DNA of 64,000 bases from Siphlonurus alternatus (GCA_949825025.1 OX463780.1:49559280-49623279), one strand, 5' to 3'. Counted from the first letter of the stretch, positions 11,919-44,732 are shown. Numbers and translations are program-made. Notes: generated by a model not told the origin, from the sequence alone.

Positions 11919-12878
11919 TCAGGCTCTGGTGAAGATGATTGACCTGATGATGCTGTCTCGCTCCGGGGTGCTGTTTTCCACCCCGCGGAACCGAAATGCC
12001 ACGTTAGCACAAGCCATCTGCTCGGCACACAAGCCGCCGGGGTACGTGCCGAGTTTGTTCAGCACCACCCAAATCCGGTACTCTTTGTTCTTTTGAATGA
12101 AGACAGGCCGGTTGAAGTTGATGTCAATGAGGGAGTCAAACCTCACACGCCCAGTAAAGTGAGTGTATGTGAGACGACTGTTTTCAGAATCGAGCAGATG
12201 TGCGTAGATGAGTTCGTTGTAGGTTGAAGAATTTGCTTGGAAGAACGGAGGTCGACGCCCGCCAAGAACGTCAACGAAGGTGGACTCGGTCTGAGGTCGA
12301 ATTATTTGCGTTGGAAGTTGAATACCAAGCACACAAATGTTGCGGTCAACTGAAAACGTCACGGAGCAGTCCAGGTTACAGCCGTTGTAACACTGCACCT
12401 CTTGAAGCAGCGTGCGCTGACAAACACACTTGCGGTTGTCCCTCAGGCCCGAGGGCTCTCCGAAGATGAAGGATGATAGGGGGTCTGTGTTGGGGGAGCG
12501 CCTTCGCTCGGTTCTTGTTGACAGTCCTTCTGAAAGCTGAATGCGACCGGGAGACGAAATGTTCAGCAGGATACCGAAGCTCTCGTCCCGCGTGAGCACT
12601 TCAGAGAGGGCGGGTCCATCTGCAAACTGCGCCGGAGAGAGGGTGAGGAACCTGAGCTGAGCCAGGGCGGGGCCCAGAGCCTCACGCAGCCCCACTCCGT
12701 CTGCACTGAGGCCCTTGCGCTCCGCCTCCTTCCGTGCCCACCGCAAGCTGGCGTCAATAAGGTCCAGCTCAGAAGACACCTTCAGAGTGTCTTGCTCCAG
12801 AATGGTTTCGAGCGTCGCCAGAGACACATCTTCAAAGTTGGCCTCGCCTATCACCTCCATCGTCTTTTCCTGCATGAT
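11919..12878 (-). CDS. BTB-BACK gene, terminal exon 5
   Basis: The acceptor TTTTTCCAG opens 320 codons starting IMQEKTMEVIGE and ending FTRA before the stop at 11919. It encodes the rest of BACK and the PHR-like domain and is GC-rich compared with its flanks. Confidence 0.92.
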   Translation of the reverse strand: MMQEKTMEVIGEANFEDVSLATLETILEQDTLKVSSELDLIDASLRWARKEAERKGLSADGVGLREALGPALAQLRFLTLSPAQFADGPALSEVLTRDESFGILLNISSPGRIQLSEGLSTRTERRRSPNTDPLSSFIFGEPSGLRDNRKCVCQRTLLQEVQCYNGCNLDCSVTFSVDRNICVLGIQLPTQIIRPQTESTFVDVLGGRRPPFFQANSSTYNELIYAHLLDSENSRLTYTHFTGRVRFDSLIDINFNRPVFIQKNKEYRIWVVLNKLGTYPGGLCAEQMACANVAFRFRGVENSTPERDSIIRSIIFTRA

Positions 12879-14925
12879 CTGGAAAAACAAACAAAAAGCA
12901 AATACTGCAGCTATGAATATGTTTTAGGTTTTTAGAGCACTGTCTTTAGATTACAGAGTTAAAATAGCAAATAGAAATACAGACACAAATTTTGGTTACT
13001 CAAAATGTTATAATTAACTTCTCATCAATCATTTAAAATGAGAAAAAGATTACCTCCAGACAACGTTCCATCAGCTGAGGTTCCTCGAACAACTTGGCGA
13101 ACTCGTACGCGCGGCAGACGTTCCTGGGGTAGAGGTCGCTCCACAAGTACTTGGTGCACTCCTCCACCACGTGGGGCAGCATGTACTTCTTGGCAGCGTA
13201 GCACAGCTCGCAGGCCTGGTCGAACGACTGCAGATTGATGACGTCCGTGTATATGTACCTGCGAAAATCAACACAGACATCACATCTCTCCAATCTAATT
13301 GCATTGAGAACACCTTTAACCAACCCCAGAATGACCAGGGGGGGTCAAAACGACCCGTGACTCTTTTAAAGTGGAAAAAAGTGTGAAATACTTCTGCAAA
13401 AAATCTGAAGAAATTTGTAATCCTTAGTTAGACACCCAGCAATGTATTTCCACACAAAAATAGTTAGAGAAAACTTCAACTTTTTTTTTTTTTTTTTTTA
13501 ATTTAGAAGGTGGGTGGATTCAACCTCCCTCCCCCTTTTGGTGACAAAAAAAGACCTTGGGTTAATTAATATTTCATGAAATATAAAGTGACATCGGAAC
13601 TTGAAATTGATATGGATAGAAACCAAAGTTAATAAAATTATTATTATTATTATTATTATTATTAATACTCTAAACGCTTGTCTTTTTAATTAAATTGCAC
13701 TTCTCCCACTGCACTTTAAACGTACTCTAGCATGGCCTTGAAGGCCTCTGGTTGAACGTCCAGAATAGCCACAGGGTTGATCTTCTCCGCCATCCCTCCG
13801 TAGAACATGGCTTCAAACACAGGGCTGGACACGGCCAGGAACAGCTTGTGACAGTTGAAAGTCTGCAAATTTAAAACAAGGCTTCAAACCAGGGATAATC
13901 CTCTATTCTTAGGAGGTATGGTCACCTCCTTCCAGCTTATGCTGGCCGAATTTTAGATTCTGATTGGCTTTGAAAAAAACTCTTTTTGGTGAAATTGCCT
14001 AAAAAGGGCGAATTTCATTTTTTTTTTTTTTTTTAAGTGAGTGATTATGTCCCCCTGTTCAATAGAGGATTAACCCTGCTTCAAACACCAGCAGGAACGT
14101 GGCAGTTGAAAGTTAAATAAAAAAATAGGACAATATTTTCCAAGTACTTTCAATGTCACTGACCTGCTGGTTTGGTTCTGACCCCACGAGGAATGAGCAG
14201 TCGCTCCAGTGGGGGTGCTCCAGCAAGTAGCGCCCTCTCTCCGCCAGCTTGTTCTTACTTATCTGCCAGTCACTGGGCTGGCACATCTGGAAACAACATG
14301 ATGAAGTAAAAAGTTTTTTCAAAATGATTATCAAATTGTTGAAAAGCATAATTATTGTTCATAAAAAAATATAAAATGTATGTCCTCGTAATGAGTTTTG
14401 CATAATTTAATACTATCCTCAAACAAGCCAAACACTATATTATTTATTATTTTTTTTATAAATATGTTTTTACTTAAAAATATGTATGATTTAAGACAAG
14501 ACTGATTATTTAAATCAGTGTCTGTGTTATTTGTTAGTAGTTACATGTGGACATTCTCGTGGCAATTAATTGTCACCATGTATTGTATGCATACAAATAC
14601 ACAGGTGCGGATCTAGCTACAGTATGATGTATGTACTATACAGTGCATAGCCCAGTTTTGGATTTTAGCCCTGTTTTGGTTCCGACCTGTTTTTAAGCAC
14701 CAGAGAGGGCTATGCTATATGCATACTGTAAATAACATAACAAATCCAAAACCGGCACTTTTTCAAAAATCATTGCCTCTCCACGCAAAAATTTTTTTTA
14801 CTCAAAGAGATGCTCTGATATGGAACTGAAATTATGATGAACGGTCCGAAACCGGGCTACGTGGTGTATGATACACATATTATGATATGCACACATACCT
14901 TGCTTTCAGCCATAAGGTCAGCCAT
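11919..14925 (-). CDS. BTB-BACK-PHR domain protein (BTBD1/2/3/6-like), 5 exons
   Basis: Joined minus-strand exons 14899-14925, 14164-14286, 13726-13862, 13054-13258 and 11919-12878 give 1452 nt (483 aa plus stop). All junctions are GT-AG and every phase closes. The N-terminus is MADLMAESK. The BTB/POZ domain covers about residues 15-140 (HPHWSDCSFLVGSEPNQQ, FNCHKLFLAVSSPVFEAMFY, MLEYIYTD). A BACK domain follows (YAAKKYMLPHVVEECTKYL, FEEPQLMERCLE, ETILEQDTL). A C-terminal PHR-like beta-rich domain follows (VTFSVDRNICVLGIQLPTQ, FRFRGVE). Family members are cytoplasmic and generally act as substrate adaptors for cullin-3 ubiquitin ligases; that role is inferred here. The BTB-BACK part fits BTBD1/2/3/6 well, while the PHR part is more diverged, so the exact orthologue is left open. 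The transcript faces away from ROCK. Confidence 0.9.
13054..13258 (-). CDS. BTB-BACK gene, coding exon 4
   Basis: The acceptor TTTTCGCAG and donor GTAATC bound 205 nt encoding YIYTDVINLQSFDQ through MERCLE, the end of BTB and the start of BACK. Confidence 0.92.
13726..13862 (-). CDS. BTB-BACK gene, coding exon 3
   Basis: The acceptor TTTGCAG and donor GTACGT bound 137 nt encoding TFNCHKLFLAVSSPVFEAMF through AFKAMLE. The terminal GA pairs with the first G of exon 4 to keep MLEYIYTD in frame. Confidence 0.9.
14164..14286 (-). CDS. BTB-BACK gene, coding exon 2
   Basis: The acceptor TTGTTTCCAG precedes ATGTGCCAGCCC and the donor GTCAGT follows CAGCAG. It encodes the start of the BTB domain up to SEPNQQ. 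An internal ATG opens the exon, so translation could alternatively start here. Confidence 0.9.
14899..14925 (-). CDS. BTB-BACK gene, coding exon 1 (27 nt)
   Basis: ATG at 14925 begins nine codons (MADLMAESK), followed by a GTATGT donor. It joins exon 2 in phase 0. It is short, so the call rests on the start codon, the strong donor and correct phase. Confidence 0.65.
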
Positions 14926-15924
14926 TCTGTTTGCAGGTAAACTCAACTGTATTGTATGCAGGTGTATTGAATATACAGTATTATATATATGATACCGTAC
15001 TTCACCGTAAGTACCTATATACTATTATAGTTGTTACTGTGTATGTACAATACGCATATGTGCATACATGTACAGCATACGTATGTAATTATGCAAGTCG
15101 TTGATGCAAATAATGTATGATATACTGTACGGCGTACGCAGAGGGAACTCGCAAATACACAGTATGCATATGCTGTAAATCAATACATACGAAGCTATAT
15201 GTCTATGATGTCTATGTAGACCCTCTTAAATCTGAGAGCCTGAAGCCTGAAGACTCTTATAGCTAACGTATATAATAATCTGAAATATTTGAAACAACGA
15301 GATTTGGAAACTTGAATTTGAAGGAAAGTTGAAACTGCTGGAAAGCGGAAACACTTCAGAAAATCGCAGAAAATTACTGGAAGAAACTGTAAAACAGCTG
15401 GAAAGAGTGAAAAGTCATAAAAAGTGGGAGGGGCTCGCAAATCGCAACTTTCGAACTGCTTTCGAATTTCGAACTTCAGCTGCGTAATATCGCGCAATGC
15501 ACTGTGGGATTGAATGGAAGCAGCTGCGGCGAAAAAAGAAGCCATGTCAAAGCGAATCGAGGCGGGTTGGATTTTACAAAGAATAAAAGTGTGCTAAACA
15601 ATGACAGGCTGTTGCTGTAATTTACCAAGTGTTGTACTTATTTAGAAATTTATAAGGTACGTAATATTTTAATGGCGTATTTGATATCGTATTTCAGCCT
15701 GATTGTGCATGTCTCACTTGGTTAGGTGTGGTGTGTCAATGGTGACATTGCAGGGGCTTGGTGTCATTCACGTCATTTGTTTACTCCTTGGCATTAGGAA
15801 GTCTACATAAATTAGCCTTGAAACTGAAAGTGGTTTTTGATGTTAACATTTGTCACAATTTTGCTTCCTAAAATATGGTTTCATGTTTATATCTGGTCTG
15901 CATCTTATATGAATGACTGTATGC
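14926..15924. other. Upstream region of the BTB-BACK gene
   Basis: About 1 kb between the BTB-BACK start and the retrotransposon 3' end. A CpG-containing block at about 15420-15560 (GCGTAATATCGCGCAATGCA, then ACTGTGGGATT) contrasts with its surroundings and is the best candidate for the promoter or a 5' exon. A minus-strand ATG at 15545 opens an unrecognised frame that is not called. Several ATGCATAC-type palindromes occur near 14990-15180. Confidence 0.35.
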
Positions 15925-15962
15925 ATTTAGATTTAGATTTTAACGATCTGCGGCAAATGTGG

Positions 15963-16196
15963 CTAAACCACGGTGGCTCGCAATATAGTGCTCAACGCAC
16001 TCTTAAATCCCCCGTAACTCTCCGCCCCCACCACCTCGGACGGCACGGAGTTCCACTCCCTCACTGTTCGGTTTATGAAGGAGTACTTTCCCACATCACT
16101 TCCACTACCCCTGAACTCCAGTTTCCACCGATGATCCACCCTCCCAATATATCTACCTTTCCTAGTTCTGTCACTAAACTCGCTCCAACCTGCCAT
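15963..16196 (-). pseudogene. Retrotransposon ORF2, C-terminal segment
   Basis: It encodes a segment typical of CR1-group ORF2 C-termini: DRTRKGRYIG, then FINRTVREWNSVPSEVVGA and FKSALSTIL before the stop at 15963. It is in a different frame from the thumb domain upstream. The register slips in a purine run near 16245, where EGRRRYIQP in one frame becomes EDTYNRLGNFFKVN in the next. Its function is unknown; it follows the RT thumb and is often cysteine- or basic-rich in related LINEs. Confidence 0.85.
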
Positions 16197-16209
16197 CTCG
16201 CTGTTAACT

Positions 16210-17154
16210 TTAAAGAAATTTCCTAATCGGTTGTATGTATCTTCTCCTTCCCTCGAGTAGCTCCCACTCCAAAGTCTGAATCATTTTCGACACGCTTTCA
16301 TAATCTTTCCACACCTTTTTGTCATCTGCAACTAATCTCCATTTTCTCATTCTACCCATAACTCTTCTAGCAGCCCTCCTCTGAACCTTTTCCACCTCCT
16401 TCTTTCCAATCTGTCTATATGGATCCCACACACTACATGCATACTCCATTATTGGTCTCACTAAGGTCTTATAGGCCTTGTCTCTGACAAATACAGTCGC
16501 CCCTTTCAGATTTCTCATAACGAACTCCAAATTTCTCCTTCCCTTTGACGTTACATACCTAATATGCTCATTCCAATTCAGCTCTCTCTGAAGAACCACC
16601 CCAAGGTATTTATATTTATCGTCCTCCCTAAGTACCTCGCCTCTCATTAGGTATACTGCATCTTCTTTTACTCTTTTCCTACTAAAATTACCTACCGAAC
16701 ATTTGCCAACATTAAGACTCATACCATTTTTGTCCACCCACCTACCTACAGTGTCTAGATCTTCTTGCAGCTTCCTCTTATCTTCCTCATTTACTATTTT
16801 CCTATACAAAACACTATCATCAGCAAACAACCTCATTAAAGAATCTACTCCCTCCGGCAAATCTTCAATAAAAATAAAAAACAAGATTGGTCCGAGGACG
16901 CTCCCCTGCGGAACCCCTGAGGTTACCCTAATCTCATCCGAAAAAGTTGATCCAATCTTCACTCTTTGAACCCTATCCCTTAAGAAATCCTGTATCAAGT
17001 CAACCAAACATTCATCAAGCATACACTTCCTCCTTAATTTATCTATCACGATGCTGTGCGGAACCTTATCAAAAGCCTTCTCAAAGTCCAGGAACACCGC
17101 ATGCATTTCCCCTTTACTGTCTAAGCAATCTGCTAGTTGCTGCACAAAACCCAA
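16210..17154 (-). pseudogene. Retrotransposon ORF2, reverse transcriptase palm and thumb
   Basis: The frame contains the RT catalytic core: FLDFEKAFDKVPH (first catalytic Asp, residue 23), SGVPQGSVLGPILF (about residue 79) and FADD (residues 110-113), with all three metal-binding aspartates present. Downstream are YKYLGVVLQRELNWNEHI and RPIMEYACSVWDPY, the thumb motifs of CR1/Jockey-group RTs. The enzyme would prime first-strand cDNA synthesis at a nicked target. It is separated from the fingers segment by a frameshift near 17215: QHGFRKRYSCDTQLLGFVQQ reads correctly only in this frame. Confidence 0.93.
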
Positions 17155-17552
17155 CAGCTGGGTATCACAAGAATAACGTTTTCTAAATCCGTGTTGCCTT
17201 TTGCTAAAGAACTTTGGTTCTCTAGCTCTCTCATCATAAACCGAACAATTACTTTTTCCATAACTTTGGAAAACACCGAGGTCAAGCTGACCGGTCGATA
17301 ATTTTTTGCTTCACATTTAGCACCGCCCTTATAAATGGGAGTTACCCATGCTTCCCTCCATCCATGCGGGATGACGCCTGCATTTAAAATAGCCTTGAAC
17401 AAAAAGGTTTGATATCTACAATGCATACCTATATTAAGCTTTAGAAAAGCTGCTGGTACACCATCTGGGCCAGCTGCCTTCCCTGTAGTCAGAGACTTTA
17501 GCGCCCTTTGTACATCTTTGAACCTAATTTTAAACTTCTTCTTATCACCCAA
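17133..17552 (-). pseudogene. Retrotransposon ORF2, reverse transcriptase fingers
   Basis: It contains the RT motifs ALKSLTTGKAAGPDGVPAAF and WREAWVTPIYKGG, followed by NYRPVSLTSVFSKVMEKVI. After about residue 110 the frame drifts into non-homologous sequence, marking the frameshift. Upstream homologous sequence in the same frame reaches back to the G-rich tract near 17690. Confidence 0.92.
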
Positions 17553-17673
17553 ATTAGCATTACCGTTAGAATTCTCATTTTGTCTCTCAACTGCTACGTT
17601 GCTAACCTCCCCTGCTTCCGAATCCTCTTGAAAAACTGCCTGATATTGCCTGGCACATGCATCTGCCTTCTCC

Positions 17674-19101
17674 TTATCTGTGGTATGTACCCCCCCCTCC
17701 CCCGGTATCTTTTAGCACTGGTATCTGATTTCCTGCTAGCCGAAGTCCCTTCACATGCTGATACATTCTTCTCCAACTACCACTTTTATCCCTCTCATCA
17801 AACATTTTTTTCATAAACTCATTTTCAGAGCGCACCTTGGCAGTGTTAAGTTCTATTTCCGCTTTTTTAACACTACTCTTCTTCACCTCTCCCCTCTTAA
17901 AACGGCCATACTGTCTTCTCAAACATCTTTTCCTACTTCTCACTTCTCTATTATTATGTTGAGGCGGGTCGCTAATATCCGAGAATATCTTTGATGGAAC
18001 ATATATATCTCTTAGCTCGTTACAAATTTCTACGTATGAATTCCACAGCTGATTTACATCATTCGCGTTCTTCCAATTATTATATCTATTTGCCAGTTCA
18101 TCGTTTAACCTATCTGTATCAGCCCTATTATAAAACCATCTTTTCGTCTTTTGCACCGACCGAATTGATTTGCCTACTGCAAAATCTACCAGCAAAATTC
18201 TATGATCGCTAATTCCATCTACCACTTGGGTTTCCACCCAGTATTCTATAGGTCTAACCAAAACTACATCCAGAATATTTCTAGTGCCATTTGTATGTTC
18301 TCTCGTGTACTCGTCAATCACTTGGACTAAATCCCTATTCAAAATCCGTGCCACCAGTCTTTGGTTCTCCGAACCTACTTCCTCCCTCCTATCATTCCAG
18401 TCAACGTGTGGTAAATTTAAATCCCCCACAATCAGCACTGGTTGGTCTGGATTCATTTCGTCCAGTTTATGCACCAATTTCACTAAGATTTGATTATTCG
18501 CAGCCGCATCTCTTGGTCTATAACCAGCTAGCAATTTTATTTTCCCACTCTTTAGCATAATCTCCAACCCCATTAGCTCACAATCCTCGTCCACCCACTC
18601 TACTCTACCTCTTAGTAGCTTTTTAATTGCTACCATTACTCCACCTCCATTTCTATTTCTATCTCTTCTAAAAACATCATACAATGGCATCATTAACTCG
18701 GCATCAAGAATCCCTTCATCTAACTTTGTCTCTATGATAACAATAACATCAGGGTCGTATAATTCAATTTTTGTGGTTAAGACAGTAACCTTACCCAAAA
18801 TCCCACAAGCATTCACCTCCATCACCCTCACCTTCCCATCATCAAGTTTTCTCTGCTTACCTTCACAATTCACCACTCCATGAGTGTTGTCTCCATTTAT
18901 TTTTCTCCGTCGATGCACTTTTTGTTTATTTACACAATCATTCATACATTCATTCAAACATTTATCAATGCTGCTTCCCCTCCCTCCAATCATCAAATCT
19001 CCAATCACCGAATCTCCTTGAGCTTCCTCCCTTCCATCTCCTCTTTCTCCCCTCTCCTCAAACTCCCTTCCCTTGCAACCCGCCCCCCGTCTCAGTGACA
19101 A
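17674..19101 (-). pseudogene. Retrotransposon ORF2, N-terminal EEP endonuclease
   Basis: This is an apurinic-like endonuclease of the exonuclease-endonuclease-phosphatase fold, which nicks the target DNA. Counting from 19101, catalytic residues visible are N97 (NACGILGK), E124 (ETKLDEG), Y194 (GYRP), D227/N229 (VGDLNLPHVDW) and the terminal SDH at 298-300. All are intact, so this domain is undamaged. The frame opens without ATG, overlapping the ORF1 stop by 10 nt; the first in-frame ATGs come about 37 and 94 codons later. It breaks in a G-rich tract (GGGGGAGGGGGGG) near 17685-17700, after which the reading continues one frame over. Confidence 0.92.
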
Positions 19102-20189
19102 AGGTCACTGACAAAATTGCCTAGCACCCTACCTGCTTTGTTCGGCGTAAGCCAACGATCTCCCTGCCTTTCTGCTTTGTTTGTAAACGGTATCCACGGA
19201 TCTTCGACTTGGATACCCATTACACTGCAAACTTCCTTAATGATTGCATTAGCAATCCTTAACATTTTTTCAGGGATAGTGTGAACATTCACCCCAGCCA
19301 CCACTATGAGACTTAAATTATGCTCCTCACATTTGTCCACTGCAGTCTTAATCAGCCTCTCCACCTCTGCGTAAACCTCTAATCTACTTCTGTCCAAAGC
19401 TATTCTACTTACGCAGGCCCCCAAATAGAGCACCATCTTCCTAGTCTCCTCAATGACAGGGGCGTCTTTTACTAGACCCTCTAGCCTGCCAAGTCCAATC
19501 CGCGTATGATCGTCCTCTACCAACATCAACACTCCGTCAACTTTGCCCTCCGCTACCTTCATCGACGAATCACCAATCACCACAGCCACTTTCGGCTCTC
19601 TCGTGTACACAACTACATCAATTCCAGAGTCGAAAAACACCTTATTGATCTCTGCCTTAACTTCCTGCCAGTCCAATTTGTCTAACCCTGCACCTATCTT
19701 AGGCATAGCCAGCTTTAGTATCCCCTTTGAATGGCAGGCATTTCTCAATGCTACCAAACACCGAATCATATCTGCCATACGGGGCTTCCCACTCGATAGC
19801 TCCTTCGTAATCAAGTAGAAGATATCCCTTTCCTTCTTTACATACGCCACCTCCCCAACTTCAGCGTCCTGGCTCTTCAACTCCTTCTTTCCCCCAAACT
19901 CCTCGATAAGCTGAAGCGCTGCCCCCCTACTGCACCGAAGGTCCCTAACTGCAGCGTTATCAAAAGCATAGTCCCCTGGAGCTGAGAACAAGTCGTCATC
20001 CACCTCCCGCAAATGGTCTACCTTACGTTCCTCCGTCTCTATATCCATAGCTACCACTGCAACATTCGGGTCTCTCCACTTCTTTACTGCCTGCAGCTCC
20101 ACTTCTAGCCCCTCTACCTGCCTCTTTAGGTTCAATGCCTCGGCCTTCGCCTCCTGCTCTTTTACCTCAAACTTCTTTGTAATCTCCAA
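19092..20189 (-). CDS. Retrotransposon ORF1: coiled coil, TARG1-like macrodomain, SGNH-like domain
   Basis: A 365-codon open frame; the ancestral start lay further upstream with the PHD finger. Residues 1-37 form a charged coiled coil. Residues about 66-197 match the OARD1/TARG1 macrodomain class: FGG (98-100), VGEVAYV, FYLITKE (124-130), MPKIGAGLDKLDW (162-174) and VVVYT. TARG1 hydrolyses ADP-ribose esters on proteins through K84 and D125; the matching residues here are K129 and D170, with the same 41-residue spacing. Residues about 201-360 look like an SGNH hydrolase: GDS at 206-208 (block I) and GVN at 299-301 (block III). The usual DxxH block V reads DRWL (344-347), lacking the histidine. 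PHD and esterase modules are known from CR1-type ORF1 proteins; the macrodomain is the unexpected part. Confidence 0.85.
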   Translation of the reverse strand: MEITKKFEVKEQEAKAEALNLKRQVEGLEVELQAVKKWRDPNVAVVAMDIETEERKVDHLREVDDDLFSAPGDYAFDNAAVRDLRCSRGAALQLIEEFGGKKELKSQDAEVGEVAYVKKERDIFYLITKELSSGKPRMADMIRCLVALRNACHSKGILKLAMPKIGAGLDKLDWQEVKAEINKVFFDSGIDVVVYTREPKVAVVIGDSSMKVAEGKVDGVLMLVEDDHTRIGLGRLEGLVKDAPVIEETRKMVLYLGACVSRIALDRSRLEVYAEVERLIKTAVDKCEEHNLSLIVVAGVNVHTIPEKMLRIANAIIKEVCSVMGIQVEDPWIPFTNKAERQGDRWLTPNKAGRVLGNFVSDLCH

Positions 20190-20230
20190 AAATCTTGCTT
20201 AACCACCTCACCTATTTCTTGTAAAATCAC

Positions 20231-20449
20231 CTATCGCTCAATCTGAACCCTCTCATCCAACAATCTACAGAAATTGCACTTCCATGACTCGTTATTAACC
20301 TGCAACTCCTCGTATTCATTAATGCTGATTCCCTGACACTTGGTATGGTACCATCGATTGCATTTGATCTCCTCACATTTAATCCCTGGATCTGCCGCTC
20401 TCACACTCTTTCCACACACATCTTTTACATTCATACTTACACAATGCAT
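20231..20449 (-). pseudogene. Retrotransposon ORF1, N-terminal PHD-type zinc finger
   Basis: The frame carries the PHD finger pattern VCGKSVRAADPGIKC, CNRWYHTKC, then WKCNFC, matching the C4HC3 layout of PHD fingers although the first cysteine pair is incomplete. A TAG stop at 20231 and a frame change in a T run near 20190 separate it from the coiled coil and macrodomain. Reading through, the sequence between the two parts is coiled-coil-like (EIGEVVKQDF), so both were probably one ORF1 in the ancestral element. PHD fingers bind histone tails; in retroelements they may guide chromatin targeting. Confidence 0.8.
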
Positions 20450-20729
20450 TGCAGTAAAGTGTGCATATACAGTGTATGCATATAATATGCATACATCAGT
20501 GTGAAATAAAATAATAAAATAATCTTTATTTTAGCTTTCGCTATTTAAATTCATAATAGTTGGTTACATTTGATTCATTTGCATACCACACAGTATTATT
20601 TTGTATCAAAATTGTGCATACAGAATGCGTAAATGCATATTGGTCGGCTTGGTATGTATAAATAATAATATGCATACAGTACAGTACAGTACAGTACCAT
20701 ACACTATATTATGCATTATTATTGCATAT

Positions 20730-20731
<2 letters not shown>

Positions 20732-20795
<64 letters not shown>

Positions 20796-20797
20796 AT
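20732..20797. repeat. (TA)n microsatellite
   Basis: Almost pure alternating TA with a single TTTA interruption. A simple sequence repeat. Confidence 0.95.
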
Positions 20798-21097
20798 GCA
20801 TACAGATCTCTAGCTCTTAAAAGCACTGAACTCGGCATTTGCCCTAGGTGGTTAATTGAAGAATAAAATATACTCGTATCCTATTCATACATAAAGAAGT
20901 TTGTGCAAATACTAAACAAAGAGCCATCTGATAGAATAGTTGACTTCGTGGAGTATCCCTCCACCCTCCACCAACATTTGAGATTGGACGTTAAGTCGCA
21001 ATCTACCAGCCTGATATTTGGACGCTCGACGATATGTAGTTGGTCTATATGTAAGTTGTCTATCTTTTTTTTTTTTTTTTTCAGAAAGGTAACTGAC

Positions 21098-21482
21098 GTA
21101 ACTGTCATACTGTAGCCAATGTTGCCAAGTTTCTTCGTCTTGTTCTCAGAATGGTAACTGTCATACTGTAGCCAATTTTGCCAAGTTTCTTCGTCTTGTT
21201 CTCAGAATGGTAACTGTCATACTGTAGCCAATGTTGCCAAGTTTCTTCGTCTTGTTCTCAGAATGGTAACTGTCACACTAGCCAATGTTGCCAACTCTTC
21301 GTCTTGTTCTCAGAATGGTAACTGTCATACTGTAGCCAATGTTGCCAAGTTTCTTCGTCTTGTTCTCAGAATGGTAACTGTCACACTGTAGCCAATGTTG
21401 CCAAGTTTCTTCATCTTGTTCTCACAATGGTAACTGTCACACTGTAGCCAATGTTGCCAAGTTTCTTTGTCTTGTTCTCAGA

Positions 21483-21485
<3 letters not shown>
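21098..21485 (+). repeat. 56-bp minisatellite ending at the ROCK start codon
   Basis: Seven tandem copies start at 21098, 21154, 21210, 21266, 21318, 21374 and 21430. All are 56 bp apart except one 52-bp copy. Each contains a pyrimidine tract TTTCTTCGTCTTGTTCTCAG, or a close variant, ending in AG, then AATGG. The last copy runs straight into the first ROCK coding exon (AATGGAGAAG), so the true acceptor and start codon belong to the array. In the other copies the ATG opens a tiny frame, ATGGTAACTGTCATACTGTAG or a variant in several copies. Confidence 0.9.
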
Positions 21486-44626
<23,141 letters not shown>

Positions 44627-44726
44627 TAGTGACATCTCCTAGCCACAATGTATTTTATCCCTGCAACATTTTTTTATATATAATGTATAGAGAAGCCTGT
44701 CACAATAATGAGTTTGGCCTAATATT

Positions 44727-44732
44727 AATAAA
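44727..44732 (+). promoter_or_regulatory. Candidate polyadenylation signal, ROCK proximal
   Basis: AATAAA about 100 nt after the ROCK stop codon. It would give a very short 3' UTR. Confidence 0.45.

Larger units (their letters stand above)
15925..20450 (-). mobile_element. CR1-like non-LTR retrotransposon carrying a macrodomain
   Basis: A nearly complete LINE reading on the minus strand. The order from its 5' end is a PHD finger (20231-20449), a coiled coil, a TARG1/OARD1-like macrodomain and an SGNH-esterase-like domain (19092-20189), then an EEP endonuclease (17674-19101), a reverse transcriptase (16210-17552) and a C-terminal region (15963-16196). The 3' end carries a short tandem repeat, AAATCTAAATCTAAATGC at 15923-15940, typical of CR1-group elements, which lack poly-A tails. 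PHD and esterase domains in ORF1 are established for CR1-like elements; a macrodomain is not part of that known set. At least four frame breaks and one in-frame stop show this copy is inactive. The 5' border is set only by the first recognisable coding sequence. Confidence 0.9.

Noticed and set aside
15195..15545. 116-codon minus-strand frame upstream of the BTB-BACK gene
   Set aside because: Possible 5' exon region, but no homology and no donor joining it convincingly to the next exon.
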